Source: Agreia sp. VKM Ac-1783 (lineage in GTDB: Bacteria; Actinomycetota; Actinomycetes; Actinomycetales; Microbacteriaceae). From it: a stretch of 64,000 nt of DNA. Below, in pieces: positions 7,460-16,135 of this stretch. How positions within the stretch are numbered: the stretch's first letter is position 1; every line of letters begins with the position of its first letter. Where the stretch lies: the NCBI RefSeq assembly GCF_900177765.1, contig NZ_FXWI01000002.1, positions 434,001-498,000 on the forward strand, read 5' to 3'. Under the pieces are notes generated by a model that saw only the letters and a program-made list of their open reading frames with translations, was not told the DNA's origin and made no database searches. The position numbers and the translations under genes were made by a program.

Positions 7460-8818
7460 GTGGAAGATGAGGCAGCCGAGCGGCACAGCGATGCGCTCGC
7501 ACTCGACCACCTGCGTACTCTGATCAGGATTCCGACCGTCTCACGCCTCGACGAGTCGATGATCGACTGGTCTCAGTTCGATGCATTCATCTCGACTCTT
7601 GCGCTGCTTTATCCGCGGGTTCATTCCGCGATGTCGGTCGACGTCATCGATGGGCACGCCCTGCTCCTGCGCTGGGCCGGTCGATCGGCGGGCGACGAAT
7701 CCGTCCTGATGGCGCATTACGACGTCGTGGCGGCCGATGATGAGGCCGTCTGGACGCATCCGCCGTTTGCCGCGACCGTCACCGGCTCGGGCGCCGAGCA
7801 GATCGTCTGGGGGCGGGGCACGCTCGACGACAAGGGTGCCCTCACCGCGATCCTCGAGGCCGTAGACCGTCTCCTCGTCGCCGGCTTCACTCCGGAGCAC
7901 GACGTGTACCTCAGCTTCGGCCACAACGAGGAGACCGCGGGATCGGGGGCTGCCGAACTCGTCGCCGAACTCGAGCGCAGGGGCGTGCACCCGCGACTCG
8001 TGCTCGACGAGGGCGGAGCGGTCATCGATCACGTCTTTCCCGGAGTGACCCGACCGACCGCTGTCGTCGGGGTGAGTGAGAAGGGCATGGCGAACGTCAC
8101 TCTGACGGTCGAACGCTCGGGCGGCCACGCCTCGACGCCCCCGCGTATGACAGCCACCGCCAGACTCGCCAGGGCGCTTGTCCGCCTTGAGAAGCGTCCC
8201 TTCCCCGCGTCGATACCGGCGCCCACCCTCGAGATGATTCGAACGATCGGATCGCACTCCACTCCGGTGCTCCGCTTCGTCTTCACTCGAGCGCGCGTGT
8301 TCCGGCTGCCCCTCCTCGCCCTCTTCTCTCGGCTCAGCGACGAGACGAACGCCATGATCCGAACGACCGCGGCCGTCACGCAGCTTCGTGCGAGTGACTC
8401 GGCCAACGCTCTGGCCGAACGTGCCGTCGCGGTGGTGAACACCCGCATTGCGATCGGTTCCTCCGTCGACGCGACCCTGCGACACATCAGGCGTGCCGTC
8501 CGAGACCCGCTCGTGGTGATCGAGGCAGACGCTCCGAGCGAACCGTCGCCCGTATCCCCCTCGACAGGCCCGATCTGGCAGCTCCTCTCGAACGCGGTCG
8601 CTGCCGTCCACCCCCGCGCGATCGTGTCGCCCTACGTCATGCTCGGCGCGAGCGACGCCCGACATTTCACGGCGATCAGCGCGAACGTCTACCGATTCAC
8701 ACCGTTCGAGATGTCGGCGGAGGAACGCGCGACCCTGCACGCGATCGACGAACGCATGCACGTGAGCACGTTCTTGTCGGGCATACGGTTCTACAGAACC
8801 CTGATCGAGCGACTCTAG
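7460..8818 (+). CDS. M20/M25/M40 family metallopeptidase
   Basis: The 452-aa dizinc peptidase is of the carboxypeptidase S / PM20D1 type. The ligand motifs are in order: MAHYDVV (His, Asp), WGRGTLDDKGAL (Asp bridging the metals), HNEETAGSG (catalytic Glu-Glu) and a late His-containing segment (ARHF). A dimerisation insert lies between about residues 200 and 330. Substrates in this group include dipeptides and N-acyl amino acids; the actual one is not predictable. There is no signal peptide, so it is cytoplasmic. The GTG start follows a leaderless-type -10 box, and the next gene begins 5 bases after its stop. Confidence 0.88.
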   Translation: MEDEAAERHSDALALDHLRTLIRIPTVSRLDESMIDWSQFDAFISTLALLYPRVHSAMSVDVIDGHALLLRWAGRSAGDESVLMAHYDVVAADDEAVWTHPPFAATVTGSGAEQIVWGRGTLDDKGALTAILEAVDRLLVAGFTPEHDVYLSFGHNEETAGSGAAELVAELERRGVHPRLVLDEGGAVIDHVFPGVTRPTAVVGVSEKGMANVTLTVERSGGHASTPPRMTATARLARALVRLEKRPFPASIPAPTLEMIRTIGSHSTPVLRFVFTRARVFRLPLLALFSRLSDETNAMIRTTAAVTQLRASDSANALAERAVAVVNTRIAIGSSVDATLRHIRRAVRDPLVVIEADAPSEPSPVSPSTGPIWQLLSNAVAAVHPRAIVSPYVMLGASDARHFTAISANVYRFTPFEMSAEERATLHAIDERMHVSTFLSGIRFYRTLIERL

Positions 8819-8823
8819 CCGGC

Positions 8824-9498
8824 GTGCGGCTGAAGACGAGGCCGAGCTCCGGCCAGAAGAGATCACGCACCGCCTTCGGGGTGGCGCGTGCGGTGGTCGC
8901 GATCGTGGGCGTCGTGGCCCTGGTCGGCGACTTCCAGTACATCCTCGGATTCAGCAGCTTCTCCACGGTCAACTACTTCACCTACTTCACCAATCAGAGC
9001 AACGCCGCCGGAGTCGTTGTGCTGGCGATCGGCGCGTGGCTCTCCTTCACGCGCCCGACCGATCCGGGCTGGCTCATGACGGCCCGGATGCTCACGGCCA
9101 CGTTCACAATCATCTCCGGAATCGTGTTCGGGCTGATCGTCAGTCAGGCAGGCGATTACAACTATCGCATCGTGGTTCCCTGGTCGAGCCAGCTGCTGCA
9201 CTTCTGGATTCCGTCTTATGTCATCCTCGACTGGCTCCTCGCGCCGGGCCGCACGAGCATTCCGTGGCGACGCCTGTGGCTCGTTCTCATCTACCCGCTC
9301 GTGTGGGGTGGCTTCACCATGATCCGAGGCTCGATCGTCGGCTGGTACCCGTACTTCTTCCTCGACCCCGGCCAGGTGTCGGGCCCCCTCGAATTCGCCG
9401 CGTACTCGGGCGCCATCCTGCTGGTCATCGTGGGGCTGGCCGCTGGGCTCATCGCCCTAACGAGACGACGGGGTCATGACGTAGCCAAGAAGGGCTGA
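8824..9498 (+). CDS. Pr6Pr family six-helix membrane protein
   Basis: The 224-aa integral membrane protein has six predicted helices and the conserved signature FTYFTNQSN near the end of helix 1, typical of the Pr6Pr (androgen-induced-1-like) family. Other conserved points are an outward-loop HFW near the middle and the YPYFFLD segment before helix 6. Eukaryotic relatives hydrolyse fatty-acid esters of hydroxy fatty acids; whether bacterial members do so is unknown. GTG start, immediately downstream of the peptidase gene. Its last 25 bases overlap the 3' end of the convergent amine oxidase gene. Confidence 0.82.
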   Translation: MRLKTRPSSGQKRSRTAFGVARAVVAIVGVVALVGDFQYILGFSSFSTVNYFTYFTNQSNAAGVVVLAIGAWLSFTRPTDPGWLMTARMLTATFTIISGIVFGLIVSQAGDYNYRIVVPWSSQLLHFWIPSYVILDWLLAPGRTSIPWRRLWLVLIYPLVWGGFTMIRGSIVGWYPYFFLDPGQVSGPLEFAAYSGAILLVIVGLAAGLIALTRRRGHDVAKKG

Positions 9499-10958
9499 AG
9501 GCTGGCCAGCGCGATGTCGCGCACCTCGTCGTCACCGAGATCGGCGAATGCGCGGGCGACGCTGCCTCCGACCAGACCGATCAGAACTGCGTCGCCCGTG
9601 AGGGGCATGAGATTGATCCACTGGGTGATCATCGGCGACTCCGTTTCAGACGGGGTCGTCGACGGGGTCGGCGTCGAATCCGCCGTGAAAGCGGGCGCGT
9701 TGACGACGAGGCTCCAAAAAGCCTCCTCACGAGTCCAGAACGGCGTGTCATAGCGCAACCACACCTTCTCGACGGCGCCTGATCCGAGGGTGGTGATCGC
9801 GGTTCGGTGGCCGAACGGAAGTGGTGGATCGAATGTGATCGAGTCCGACTGCAGCACGCCGAGAGGAACCGTGACGATCACCCGATCGACTCGAATGGAC
9901 TCGCCTGTGGCCATCTTCAATCGAACGGCGTCGTCGTCGAGCGACACCTCGCGTACCGGTGTCGACAGCGCCACATCGGCACCGTCGAGCCCGTCGACGA
10001 TCAGCTGCTGTGCCGAGCCGACGACGAAGGCATCGCCACCCTCGCCCTCGGCCGAATCATCGAATCCGTACCACGTCGAGAGCTCACCGGCATCGGCTCC
10101 GAGCATCGTGACCACGGTTCGGTCGACATACTCTGCGACCCGTGACGCTGGGCTGACCCCGATCTCGTCGACCGAGACGTCGACCGATGTGCTGCTTCCC
10201 TGCGCGAGCGAGTCACCGAGATCGGGGTCTCGCGACTGAGCCGCGCCCCACGCGACCGCGGCATCGACCGCGTCACGGCCGACCGCGTTGTCGGGCACGG
10301 GATCGGATGCGCGGGTGAACTGCACGCGCGACGTGGCGTCGACGGGCACGGTGACGACATCGTCGTCTTTGAGCTGATCCGTCAGGGTCGACGAGTCGAC
10401 GCCGCGTACGAAACTCGGGCCGAGGTCGACGACCAGGGGCCAATCACCGGGACCATGGGCATCCACCCGACCCCCCACGCGGTCGCGGCCTTCGAAGACG
10501 AAGACCTCGTAGCCTGCCGCGACCAACGCTTTGGCGGCCGCGGAACCCGCGAGGCCGGCCCCGATGATTCCGATGCGCTCACCCTCGGACGCCTCGCGCA
10601 GCACATCTGCAGCCGCTCGCTCACCGGAGCTCTGAGCGCCGTTCATGGTGCCGGGATAGTCGCTGCTCGTCGCCTCGCCCGCGAAGAAGAGTCGGTCGGA
10701 GACGCTCTCGGCCAGGGCCTCGCGGGCGTCGGGCGATGAACCTGCGGGGATGTAGCTGGTGCTGCCGAGAGAGAAGGGATCCGCAGCCCAGTTCGACCGG
10801 ATGAAACCATTCGGCGGCGGAACCGTGCCGGGCGTCGGCGAAGGCATGGGCGTCGTCGACGTGGGCGCAGGGCGTGGGGGGCCAACGCAGGCCGACAGAG
10901 CGAGTACCGCTGCACCGGTTGCCGCGCCCACCAGAAAGGTGCGACGATCCACGGTCAT
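9474..10958 (-). CDS. Exported flavin amine oxidase with circularly permuted domain order
   Basis: The 494-aa protein opens with a Tat-like, lipobox-containing signal (DRRTFLVG... LALSAC), so it is likely a lipoprotein on the outer face of the membrane. The order of the mature part is reversed relative to normal FAD monoamine oxidases. Residues about 52-120 hold the segment that usually ends the family (NWAADPFSLGS at about 57, RLFFAGEATSSDYPGT at about 90, then SGERAAADVL). Only after this comes the N-terminal dinucleotide fold (GIIGAGLAGSAAA, about 129, then EGRDRVGGRV). The chain stops at a point where ordinary members would continue into the WxxDPF segment. All FAD-binding motifs are present once, so it may be active. 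The frame stays open to 11120; ATG 10958 fits the signal peptide. Confidence 0.85.
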   Translation of the reverse strand: MTVDRRTFLVGAATGAAVLALSACVGPPRPAPTSTTPMPSPTPGTVPPPNGFIRSNWAADPFSLGSTSYIPAGSSPDAREALAESVSDRLFFAGEATSSDYPGTMNGAQSSGERAAADVLREASEGERIGIIGAGLAGSAAAKALVAAGYEVFVFEGRDRVGGRVDAHGPGDWPLVVDLGPSFVRGVDSSTLTDQLKDDDVVTVPVDATSRVQFTRASDPVPDNAVGRDAVDAAVAWGAAQSRDPDLGDSLAQGSSTSVDVSVDEIGVSPASRVAEYVDRTVVTMLGADAGELSTWYGFDDSAEGEGGDAFVVGSAQQLIVDGLDGADVALSTPVREVSLDDDAVRLKMATGESIRVDRVIVTVPLGVLQSDSITFDPPLPFGHRTAITTLGSGAVEKVWLRYDTPFWTREEAFWSLVVNAPAFTADSTPTPSTTPSETESPMITQWINLMPLTGDAVLIGLVGGSVARAFADLGDDEVRDIALASLQPFLATS

Positions 10959-10986
10959 ATCCCAGACTCCCGGCGAAGGCGTCGCG

Positions 10987-11562
10987 TCACTGCGCGGAGA
11001 GGTCCGGCAACCTGATCGGGCGAGACATAGGAGGAAGGTCGTTGACCCTCTCGAGCGCCGGACGCAGTTCGGACAGCCACACGTCGTAGCCCGCCTGATT
11101 GAGGTGAAGGCGATCTTCACTGAAGTCCGCGTTCAACTCTCCGTCGCCATCGGCGAGCGCCGGCCACAGGTCGAGATAGTGCACCCGCTGCGTGGCGGCG
11201 AACTGCCAGATGTGACGGTTGATCTCGCGCACATTGTCGGCGTACTCGCGCCCACGGGGCAGCACGGACTGCAGAAGGATGCGCGCGTCGGGCAACTCCT
11301 GGTGCAGTCGCACGAGCGCGCTCTCGATGTTGCGAACGATGCGCTCGATGCTGCGGCGCTCGGCCAGATCGTTCGTGCCGATGAGCAGCACGATGGTCTG
11401 CGGATCGGCTTCGATGACGGCATCCAGCCGCTCGAGCAGTCCGTCGGTCGTATCTCCGTCGACTCCGAAATTGCGCGCATCGACCTCGGAGAACCAGTCC
11501 TGCCAGGATCCTGCGGCGGTAATGCTGTCTCCGACGAATGCGGTCACGGGCTTGTCAGTCAT
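10987..11562 (-). CDS. SGNH/GDSL-type hydrolase
   Basis: The 191-aa protein has block I FVGDSIT with the nucleophile Ser, the block III motif LLIGTNDLAE, and the block V-like DRLHLNQAGYDVW with the Asp-His pair, which defines an SGNH esterase/lipase fold. The substrate (acyl ester, acetylated sugar or lysophospholipid) cannot be predicted. There is no signal peptide, so it is probably cytoplasmic. ATG 11562 has GGAGG four bases upstream; the adjacent ATG 11565 is too close to it. The gene lies 28 bases upstream of the amine oxidase on the same strand. Confidence 0.87.
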   Translation of the reverse strand: MTDKPVTAFVGDSITAAGSWQDWFSEVDARNFGVDGDTTDGLLERLDAVIEADPQTIVLLIGTNDLAERRSIERIVRNIESALVRLHQELPDARILLQSVLPRGREYADNVREINRHIWQFAATQRVHYLDLWPALADGDGELNADFSEDRLHLNQAGYDVWLSELRPALERVNDLPPMSRPIRLPDLSAQ

Positions 11563-11607
11563 CATGCCTCCGTTAGTGCTCACGTGCCATGATACGCGGC
11601 GGTCGAT

Positions 11608-13119
11608 TCACGAGGAGGGAGTCGGCCTCGGCTTGGTCGTCGTCGCCTTCTCCGCGGCCGCCGTGATGCGGTTGGCCATGCCGGTGAAGATGACGCCGTG
11701 AAAGGGAAGGATCGAGAACCAGTACAGGCGCCCGCCGAGCCCGCGGGGAAAGAAGACGGCGCGCTGATCGTAGATGGAGCCTCGACCGTCTTCGGCGGGT
11801 GTCGCGCGCATCTCGAGCCAGGCGAGCCCGGGGACCTTCATCTCCGCCCGCAAGCGGAGAAGGGATCCGCGCTCGATGGTCTCGACCCTCCAGAAGTCGA
11901 GTGCGTCTCCGTTGTGCAGCTCCGTTGCGCTCCTCCGACCGCGACGAAGCCCGACACCGCCGACGAGTTTGTCCATCCACCCCCGGGCCGCCCAGGCGAG
12001 AGGGAACGAGTACCAGCCGTTCTCCCCGCCGATGCCCTCGATCACCTTCCACAGCTCGGACGGGTCCGCGCTGCTGTGACGCTGCTTGACATCGAGAAAG
12101 ACCGTGTGGCCGGCCCAATCGGGGTCCGACGGCAGTGGATCGCTGGCGGCGCCGAGCACGACGGCATTCTGCCAGCTCGTCTCGACGGCGCCGGTGTTCA
12201 CCTTCTCCAGAGCGAGTCGAACGGCGCGGCGGTACGACGTGAGCCCTCCCTCGGGATCGGGGATGAGGGTGCGGATATCGTCTTCGTGTGCCACGCAGTC
12301 GAATTGCAGCGACGCGATGATGGGCACCGCGAGGGCTCGCGGGATCGGGGTCACGAGGTTGACCCACTGCGAAGCCAGCCACGGCGTCATCACCGGAAGC
12401 GCGGCGATGGGTCGCTGCTTCAGGCCGGCCTCGAGGGCATAGCCGTTCATCATCTGGCCGTAGCGCAAGACGTCGGGCCCGCCGATGTCGAAGGTTCGGT
12501 TGACGTCGGATGGCACGGTCGCGGAGTGCACGAGGTAGTAGAGCACGTCGCGGATGGCGATGGGCTGGATGCGGTTGCGAACCCACCGCGGGGCGGGCAT
12601 GTACGGCAGCACATCGGTGAGATGGCGCACCATCTCGAACGACGTCGAGCCCGATCCGATGATGACCCCGGCCTGCAGAGCGACGGTCGGCACGCCGGAG
12701 GCGAGGAGGATGTCTCCGACGCGCTTCCGGCTTTCCAGGTGCTCGGAGAGGCGTCCGTTCTCGGGGTGGAGTCCGCCGAGATACACGATGCGCTTGACGC
12801 CCGAGTCCTTGGCCGCCCGCGCGACATTCTCGGCCGCGCGCTCTTCCTGCTCGCGGAAATGTCCGGGCTTGCCCATCGAGTGCACGAGGTAGTACAGAAC
12901 GTCGACGCCCTCCATCGCTGCGGGCAGGGTGCTGGCGTCATCGAGATCGCCCGTGACGATCTCGACCTCCGACGCCCACGGAACGTCCGTGAGTTTGACG
13001 GGGTCGCGCACGAGGACCCGCACCCGGAATCCGGCATCGATCAGGCGGGGAACGAGCCTGCCACCGACGTATCCAGTCGCTCCGGTGACGAGAACACGAG
13101 ACTGCGCGGCATTGTCCAT
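11608..13119 (-). CDS. SDR family oxidoreductase with C-terminal DUF2867 domain
   Basis: The 503-aa protein has two parts. Residues 1 to about 300 are an atypical SDR with the nucleotide-binding VLVTGATGYVGGRL and a YLGGLHPENG segment, as in NmrA/YbjT-like proteins. Residues about 320 to 490 are a DUF2867 domain, recognisable from WYSFPLAWAARGWMDKLVGGVGL and a terminal PFHGVIFTGMANRI. Such fusions are common in actinobacteria and their function is not established. Its ATG follows both GAGGGA and a TACCGT box at leaderless spacing. Confidence 0.86.
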   Translation of the reverse strand: MDNAAQSRVLVTGATGYVGGRLVPRLIDAGFRVRVLVRDPVKLTDVPWASEVEIVTGDLDDASTLPAAMEGVDVLYYLVHSMGKPGHFREQEERAAENVARAAKDSGVKRIVYLGGLHPENGRLSEHLESRKRVGDILLASGVPTVALQAGVIIGSGSTSFEMVRHLTDVLPYMPAPRWVRNRIQPIAIRDVLYYLVHSATVPSDVNRTFDIGGPDVLRYGQMMNGYALEAGLKQRPIAALPVMTPWLASQWVNLVTPIPRALAVPIIASLQFDCVAHEDDIRTLIPDPEGGLTSYRRAVRLALEKVNTGAVETSWQNAVVLGAASDPLPSDPDWAGHTVFLDVKQRHSSADPSELWKVIEGIGGENGWYSFPLAWAARGWMDKLVGGVGLRRGRRSATELHNGDALDFWRVETIERGSLLRLRAEMKVPGLAWLEMRATPAEDGRGSIYDQRAVFFPRGLGGRLYWFSILPFHGVIFTGMANRITAAAEKATTTKPRPTPSS

Positions 13120-13131
13120 TCCCTCACGGTA
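13120..13131 (-). promoter_or_regulatory. -10 box TACCGT upstream of ATG 13119
   Basis: TACCGT on the minus strand (13126-13131) ends six bases before ATG 13119. A GAGGGA sequence lies within those six bases, so a leadered transcript from further upstream is also possible. Confidence 0.35.
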
Positions 13132-13191
13132 CGGCGCCCAGGTGTGAGCCAGGGAGGCATTGACACACAGAGACGCATCGTCGGAGCGCCG

Positions 13192-13656
13192 TCAGCGTAT
13201 GTCGGCGCGATTCCAGTGGACCGGGCGGCCGTGGAGGAGCTCGGACAGATCGTGCAGACGCCGTGCCCAGAATGCACGCACCGCCCGTTCCTCGGGGGCA
13301 GTGAGGAAAGCCTCATGCCGCACGATCACCGTGCACGATCGGGGATCTGCTGGGGAGCCAGGAGCGATGCCGAACTCGACCCTGATGCACGGGTCGAATC
13401 GCACGGCGAGCCTGTGGAGCGGCTCGCTCTCGTCGATCGTTCCGAACCAATCGGCCTCGTGGGGATCGCCCAGAGGCCAGACGATCGCAAACCCGCTGTC
13501 GACACGACCGTCGGTCAGAACATGGCCGAGCCAGCCGTCGAGCAGCACAGGGTCGATGAGACAGTGCCACACGACGGCGGGCGAGAACACGACCTCGATA
13601 CGAGATTCCACGACGCGCCTGGGCGAGATGGGGGCTGCGTTCGCGTCGAAGACCAT
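13192..13656 (-). CDS. SRPBCC domain protein (AHSA1-like)
   Basis: The 154-aa protein looks like a START/Bet v1-like SRPBCC fold. It opens with a beta strand (ESRIEVVFSP), then VVWHCLIDPVLLDGWLG, the typical ligand-cavity helix motif of the AHSA1/YndB group, and ends with a long amphipathic helix around RAVRAFWARRLHDLSELL. These proteins bind hydrophobic small molecules, and the ligand here is unknown. ATG 13656 is preceded by GAGGAC; the frame remains open to 13743 without a better start. It is divergent from the ROK gene. Confidence 0.75.
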   Translation of the reverse strand: MVFDANAAPISPRRVVESRIEVVFSPAVVWHCLIDPVLLDGWLGHVLTDGRVDSGFAIVWPLGDPHEADWFGTIDESEPLHRLAVRFDPCIRVEFGIAPGSPADPRSCTVIVRHEAFLTAPEERAVRAFWARRLHDLSELLHGRPVHWNRADIR

Positions 13657-13724
13657 GTCCTCACGATATCCGGCACGGCCGACAGCCGAGGTGCATCCGC
13701 TCGGGGCACGGGCGAGCCGTGGCC

Positions 13725-13736
13725 TAGGCTGTCTGC
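13725..13736 (+). promoter_or_regulatory. -10 box TAGGCT for leaderless start at 13737
   Basis: TAGGCT (13725-13730) ends six bases before GTG 13737, and there is no Shine-Dalgarno sequence. The identical box with identical spacing precedes 21598 and 23255. Confidence 0.5.
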
Positions 13737-14711
13737 GTGCCAACAGCGAGCCCCACTACGACACCGTCGATCGTCGAACAGCTCCACCCGGCGAGCGTCG
13801 TGCTCGCGGTGGACTTCGGCGGAACCAAGGTCGAGTCCGCGCTCGTCCGCGACGATGGAACCCTTGTCGATGGCAGCCGTTTTCGGCGACCGACCGGACG
13901 AGATCGTTCGGCCAGTGAACTCGCCGACGCCGTGGCCGCCGTCGTGACAGCGTCTCTTCAACGCGTTCCAGCAGGAACGCCGCTTCGCGGCATCGGCATC
14001 GGCGCAGCGGGCCCGATCGATCGCGAAAGGGGCCGCGTCTCCCCCGTCAATCTGCCCGTGTGGCGCGACTTCCCTCTGCGCGAGACCGTCGCGACCGCGG
14101 CGCGCGAGGCCGGATACGACGCGCCTTCGGTCTTGAGGCTCGACGGCCTCTGCATCACCCTTGCCGAGAACTGGGTCGGTGCCGGCCGAGGCATCGACAA
14201 CATGATGGGCATGATCGTCTCGACTGGTGTGGGCGGTGGCGTGATCTCGGGAGGCGCGGTCGTCGCAGGCTTCTCTGGGAACGCCGGTCACATCGGGCAG
14301 CTCGAGGTGCCCGGCTTCACCGAGCCGGATGCGCCGTGCACGCTCGAAGAGATCGCCGCCGGCCCGCACACGGTCGCCTGGGCGCGGGAGCGGGGCTTCA
14401 AGGGCGAGACCGGTGAGGATCTCGCCAAGGCCTATGCCCAGAGTGATCGAATCGCCGTGGCCGCCGTGACTCGAAGCGGAACGGCGATCGGCCGCGCGAT
14501 CGCGTCGGTGTCGACACTTCTCGATCTCGAGGTGGTCGTCATCGGAGGCGGCTTCTCTCTCGTCACGCCCGACCTCTTCGACATCATCCGCGCCGCGATC
14601 GACCGTTACTCCCGGTTCGACTACGCGCGCCGCGTCGAGGTTCGTCCTACCGGACTCGATGCAGATGGTCCGCTCATCGGCGCGGCCGCTCTCGTCTACC
14701 GGTCGATCTAG
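13737..14711 (+). CDS. ROK family protein (sugar kinase-like, altered motifs)
   Basis: The 324-aa ROK protein lacks an N-terminal DNA-binding domain and so has sugar-kinase rather than repressor layout. The phosphate-binding DFGGTKVESAL is near residue 24, and the second glycine-rich motif STGVGGGVI is near 160. Two family hallmarks are changed. The NDAN-type catalytic motif reads LRLDGLC (the Asp is retained), and the Cys-rich zinc site between NAGHIGQLEV and EEIAAGP is reduced to a single Cys (DAPCTLEE). Either a non-zinc ROK kinase or a diverged sugar-binding protein is possible. Its stop codon shares the palindrome CTAG with the convergent ribF stop. Confidence 0.8.
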   Translation: MPTASPTTTPSIVEQLHPASVVLAVDFGGTKVESALVRDDGTLVDGSRFRRPTGRDRSASELADAVAAVVTASLQRVPAGTPLRGIGIGAAGPIDRERGRVSPVNLPVWRDFPLRETVATAAREAGYDAPSVLRLDGLCITLAENWVGAGRGIDNMMGMIVSTGVGGGVISGGAVVAGFSGNAGHIGQLEVPGFTEPDAPCTLEEIAAGPHTVAWARERGFKGETGEDLAKAYAQSDRIAVAAVTRSGTAIGRAIASVSTLLDLEVVVIGGGFSLVTPDLFDIIRAAIDRYSRFDYARRVEVRPTGLDADGPLIGAAALVYRSI

Positions 14712-15637
14712 GCCAGCAGCCCACGCACCTGCACGACGTCGTCGTTCATCTGCTCAATCAGCGGCCCGACTCCCGTGTACTTGACCATGCCTCGGATGCG
14801 ATGGGTGAACTCGACATCGACGATGTGGTCGTAGAGATCGATGTCCTCATCGAGCACGAATGCCTCGACCTGCTTCTGCGGCACACCCGTGAACGTCGGG
14901 TTGTTGCCCACGGAGATGGCCGCGGGGTATCGCACGCCGTTGTCGGTGAGCCACCCCGCATAGACTCCGTCGGCCGGAATGAGGCCCTGGGACTCCGGCG
15001 ACAGATTGGCTGTCGGGAAACCGAGCTCACGCCCTCTCTTCGCGCCGTGCACGACCATGCCTCGCACCGTGGGGATGTGGCCGAGCAGTTCTGCCGCGCC
15101 CTCGACGTCGCCCTCGCGCAGGAGCTCGCGGATCCAGGTCGATGACACCCGGCGATCGCCGTCGAGTCGCACATCGTCGATGAGTTGCACCTCGAATCCA
15201 TGCTGCCGCCCGAGTTCTCGAAGGAGGCCCACGTCACCGGCGCCGCGGGCGCCGAAGCGGAAGTCGCTGCCGACGAGAACGACCTTGGCGTGCAGAGCGT
15301 CGACGAGCATGCGGGAGACGAACTCCTGAGGGCTCTGATCTGCGAACGCCCTGTCGAAGGTGAGAACGACAGCCGCGTCGACGCCGGTCGACGACAGCAG
15401 CTCGACCTTGCGCTCCGTGCCCACCAGAGTGGCCGGGCAGCGGCCCGGCGAGAGCAGCGCGAGCGGATGCCTGTCGAAGGTCACGACCACGCTCGTCAGC
15501 GACTCCGCCTCGGCAACTCCGAGCAGCTGGCGGATCACAGCCCTGTGTCCGGCATGCACGCCGTCGAACTTGCCGATGGTGACAGCGGTGCGCCCGATGT
15601 CCGAGGGCACCGACGCGAGATCGTCGAAGACTCTCAT
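14708..15637 (-). CDS. ribF: Bifunctional riboflavin kinase / FAD synthetase
   Basis: The 309-aa RibF makes FMN and then FAD in the cytoplasm. The N-terminal adenylyltransferase module carries VTIGKFDGVHAGH (about residue 20) and the VSSTWIRELL motif equivalent to ISSTxIR. The C-terminal flavokinase module carries GRELGFPTANL and the substrate Glu near VEAFVLDED. The start at 15637 forms an ATGA overlap with the upstream membrane-protein gene. It is the last gene of the truB operon, an arrangement widespread in bacteria. Confidence 0.95.
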   Translation of the reverse strand: MRVFDDLASVPSDIGRTAVTIGKFDGVHAGHRAVIRQLLGVAEAESLTSVVVTFDRHPLALLSPGRCPATLVGTERKVELLSSTGVDAAVVLTFDRAFADQSPQEFVSRMLVDALHAKVVLVGSDFRFGARGAGDVGLLRELGRQHGFEVQLIDDVRLDGDRRVSSTWIRELLREGDVEGAAELLGHIPTVRGMVVHGAKRGRELGFPTANLSPESQGLIPADGVYAGWLTDNGVRYPAAISVGNNPTFTGVPQKQVEAFVLDEDIDLYDHIVDVEFTHRIRGMVKYTGVGPLIEQMNDDVVQVRGLLA

Positions 15638-16095
15638 GCGGCGGCCGACGCGTCTCGATCGGCCGCGTCGAGGTTGCGGCGGCGCGAACGGAGCCAGATC
15701 ATGCCCAGAACGGGGAGGAACAGCGGAATGAACAGATACCCGTTGCCGTACCAGGACCACACGCTGGGCCTGGCGAACAGTTCGGGATGGGTGAGACTGA
15801 GCGTGCCGACGACCAGCACACCGACGAGCTCGAAGGTGATCGTGATCCAGGCGATGCGGTACCAGATCCGGCCCGGCGCGACGAGAGCGATGGTCGCGAC
15901 GATGTAGACCACGCTGGCGAGGGCCGACAGCCAGAACGCCAAGGGCACCTGTTGCGCGTCTTCGAGCGAATGGGCGATCTGCACGAACGAGCGACCCGTA
16001 GCCCCGAGGGCGAGAATGCCGTAGACGACGACGAGTAGCCTGCCGACGCCCTTCGAGCGTGTCGAGCGGGGTGCGGGAGCGGTGAGTTCTGGCAT
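15634..16095 (-). CDS. Small four-helix membrane protein in the truB-ribF operon
   Basis: The 153-aa integral membrane protein has four hydrophobic helices, the last followed by an Arg-rich cytoplasmic tail (WLRSRRRNLDAADRD). A short aromatic loop, SWYGNGYLFIPLF, precedes helix 4. I recognise no functional motif. It sits 40 bases downstream of another small membrane protein and overlaps ribF by ATGA, which argues for coupled translation. A role with flavin or tRNA modification is not supported by its sequence. Confidence 0.75.
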   Translation of the reverse strand: MPELTAPAPRSTRSKGVGRLLVVVYGILALGATGRSFVQIAHSLEDAQQVPLAFWLSALASVVYIVATIALVAPGRIWYRIAWITITFELVGVLVVGTLSLTHPELFARPSVWSWYGNGYLFIPLFLPVLGMIWLRSRRRNLDAADRDASAAA

Positions 16096-16135
16096 GGCTA
16101 ATCGAGTTTACAACCCGCGTGAGGCCTCTACTCCG

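Noticed and set aside
11698-13947. Open plus-strand frame of about 750 codons opposite the SDR and SRPBCC genes
   Set aside because: Antisense to strong genes with clear domains; the translation is rich in His, Arg, Gly and Glu and has no domain.
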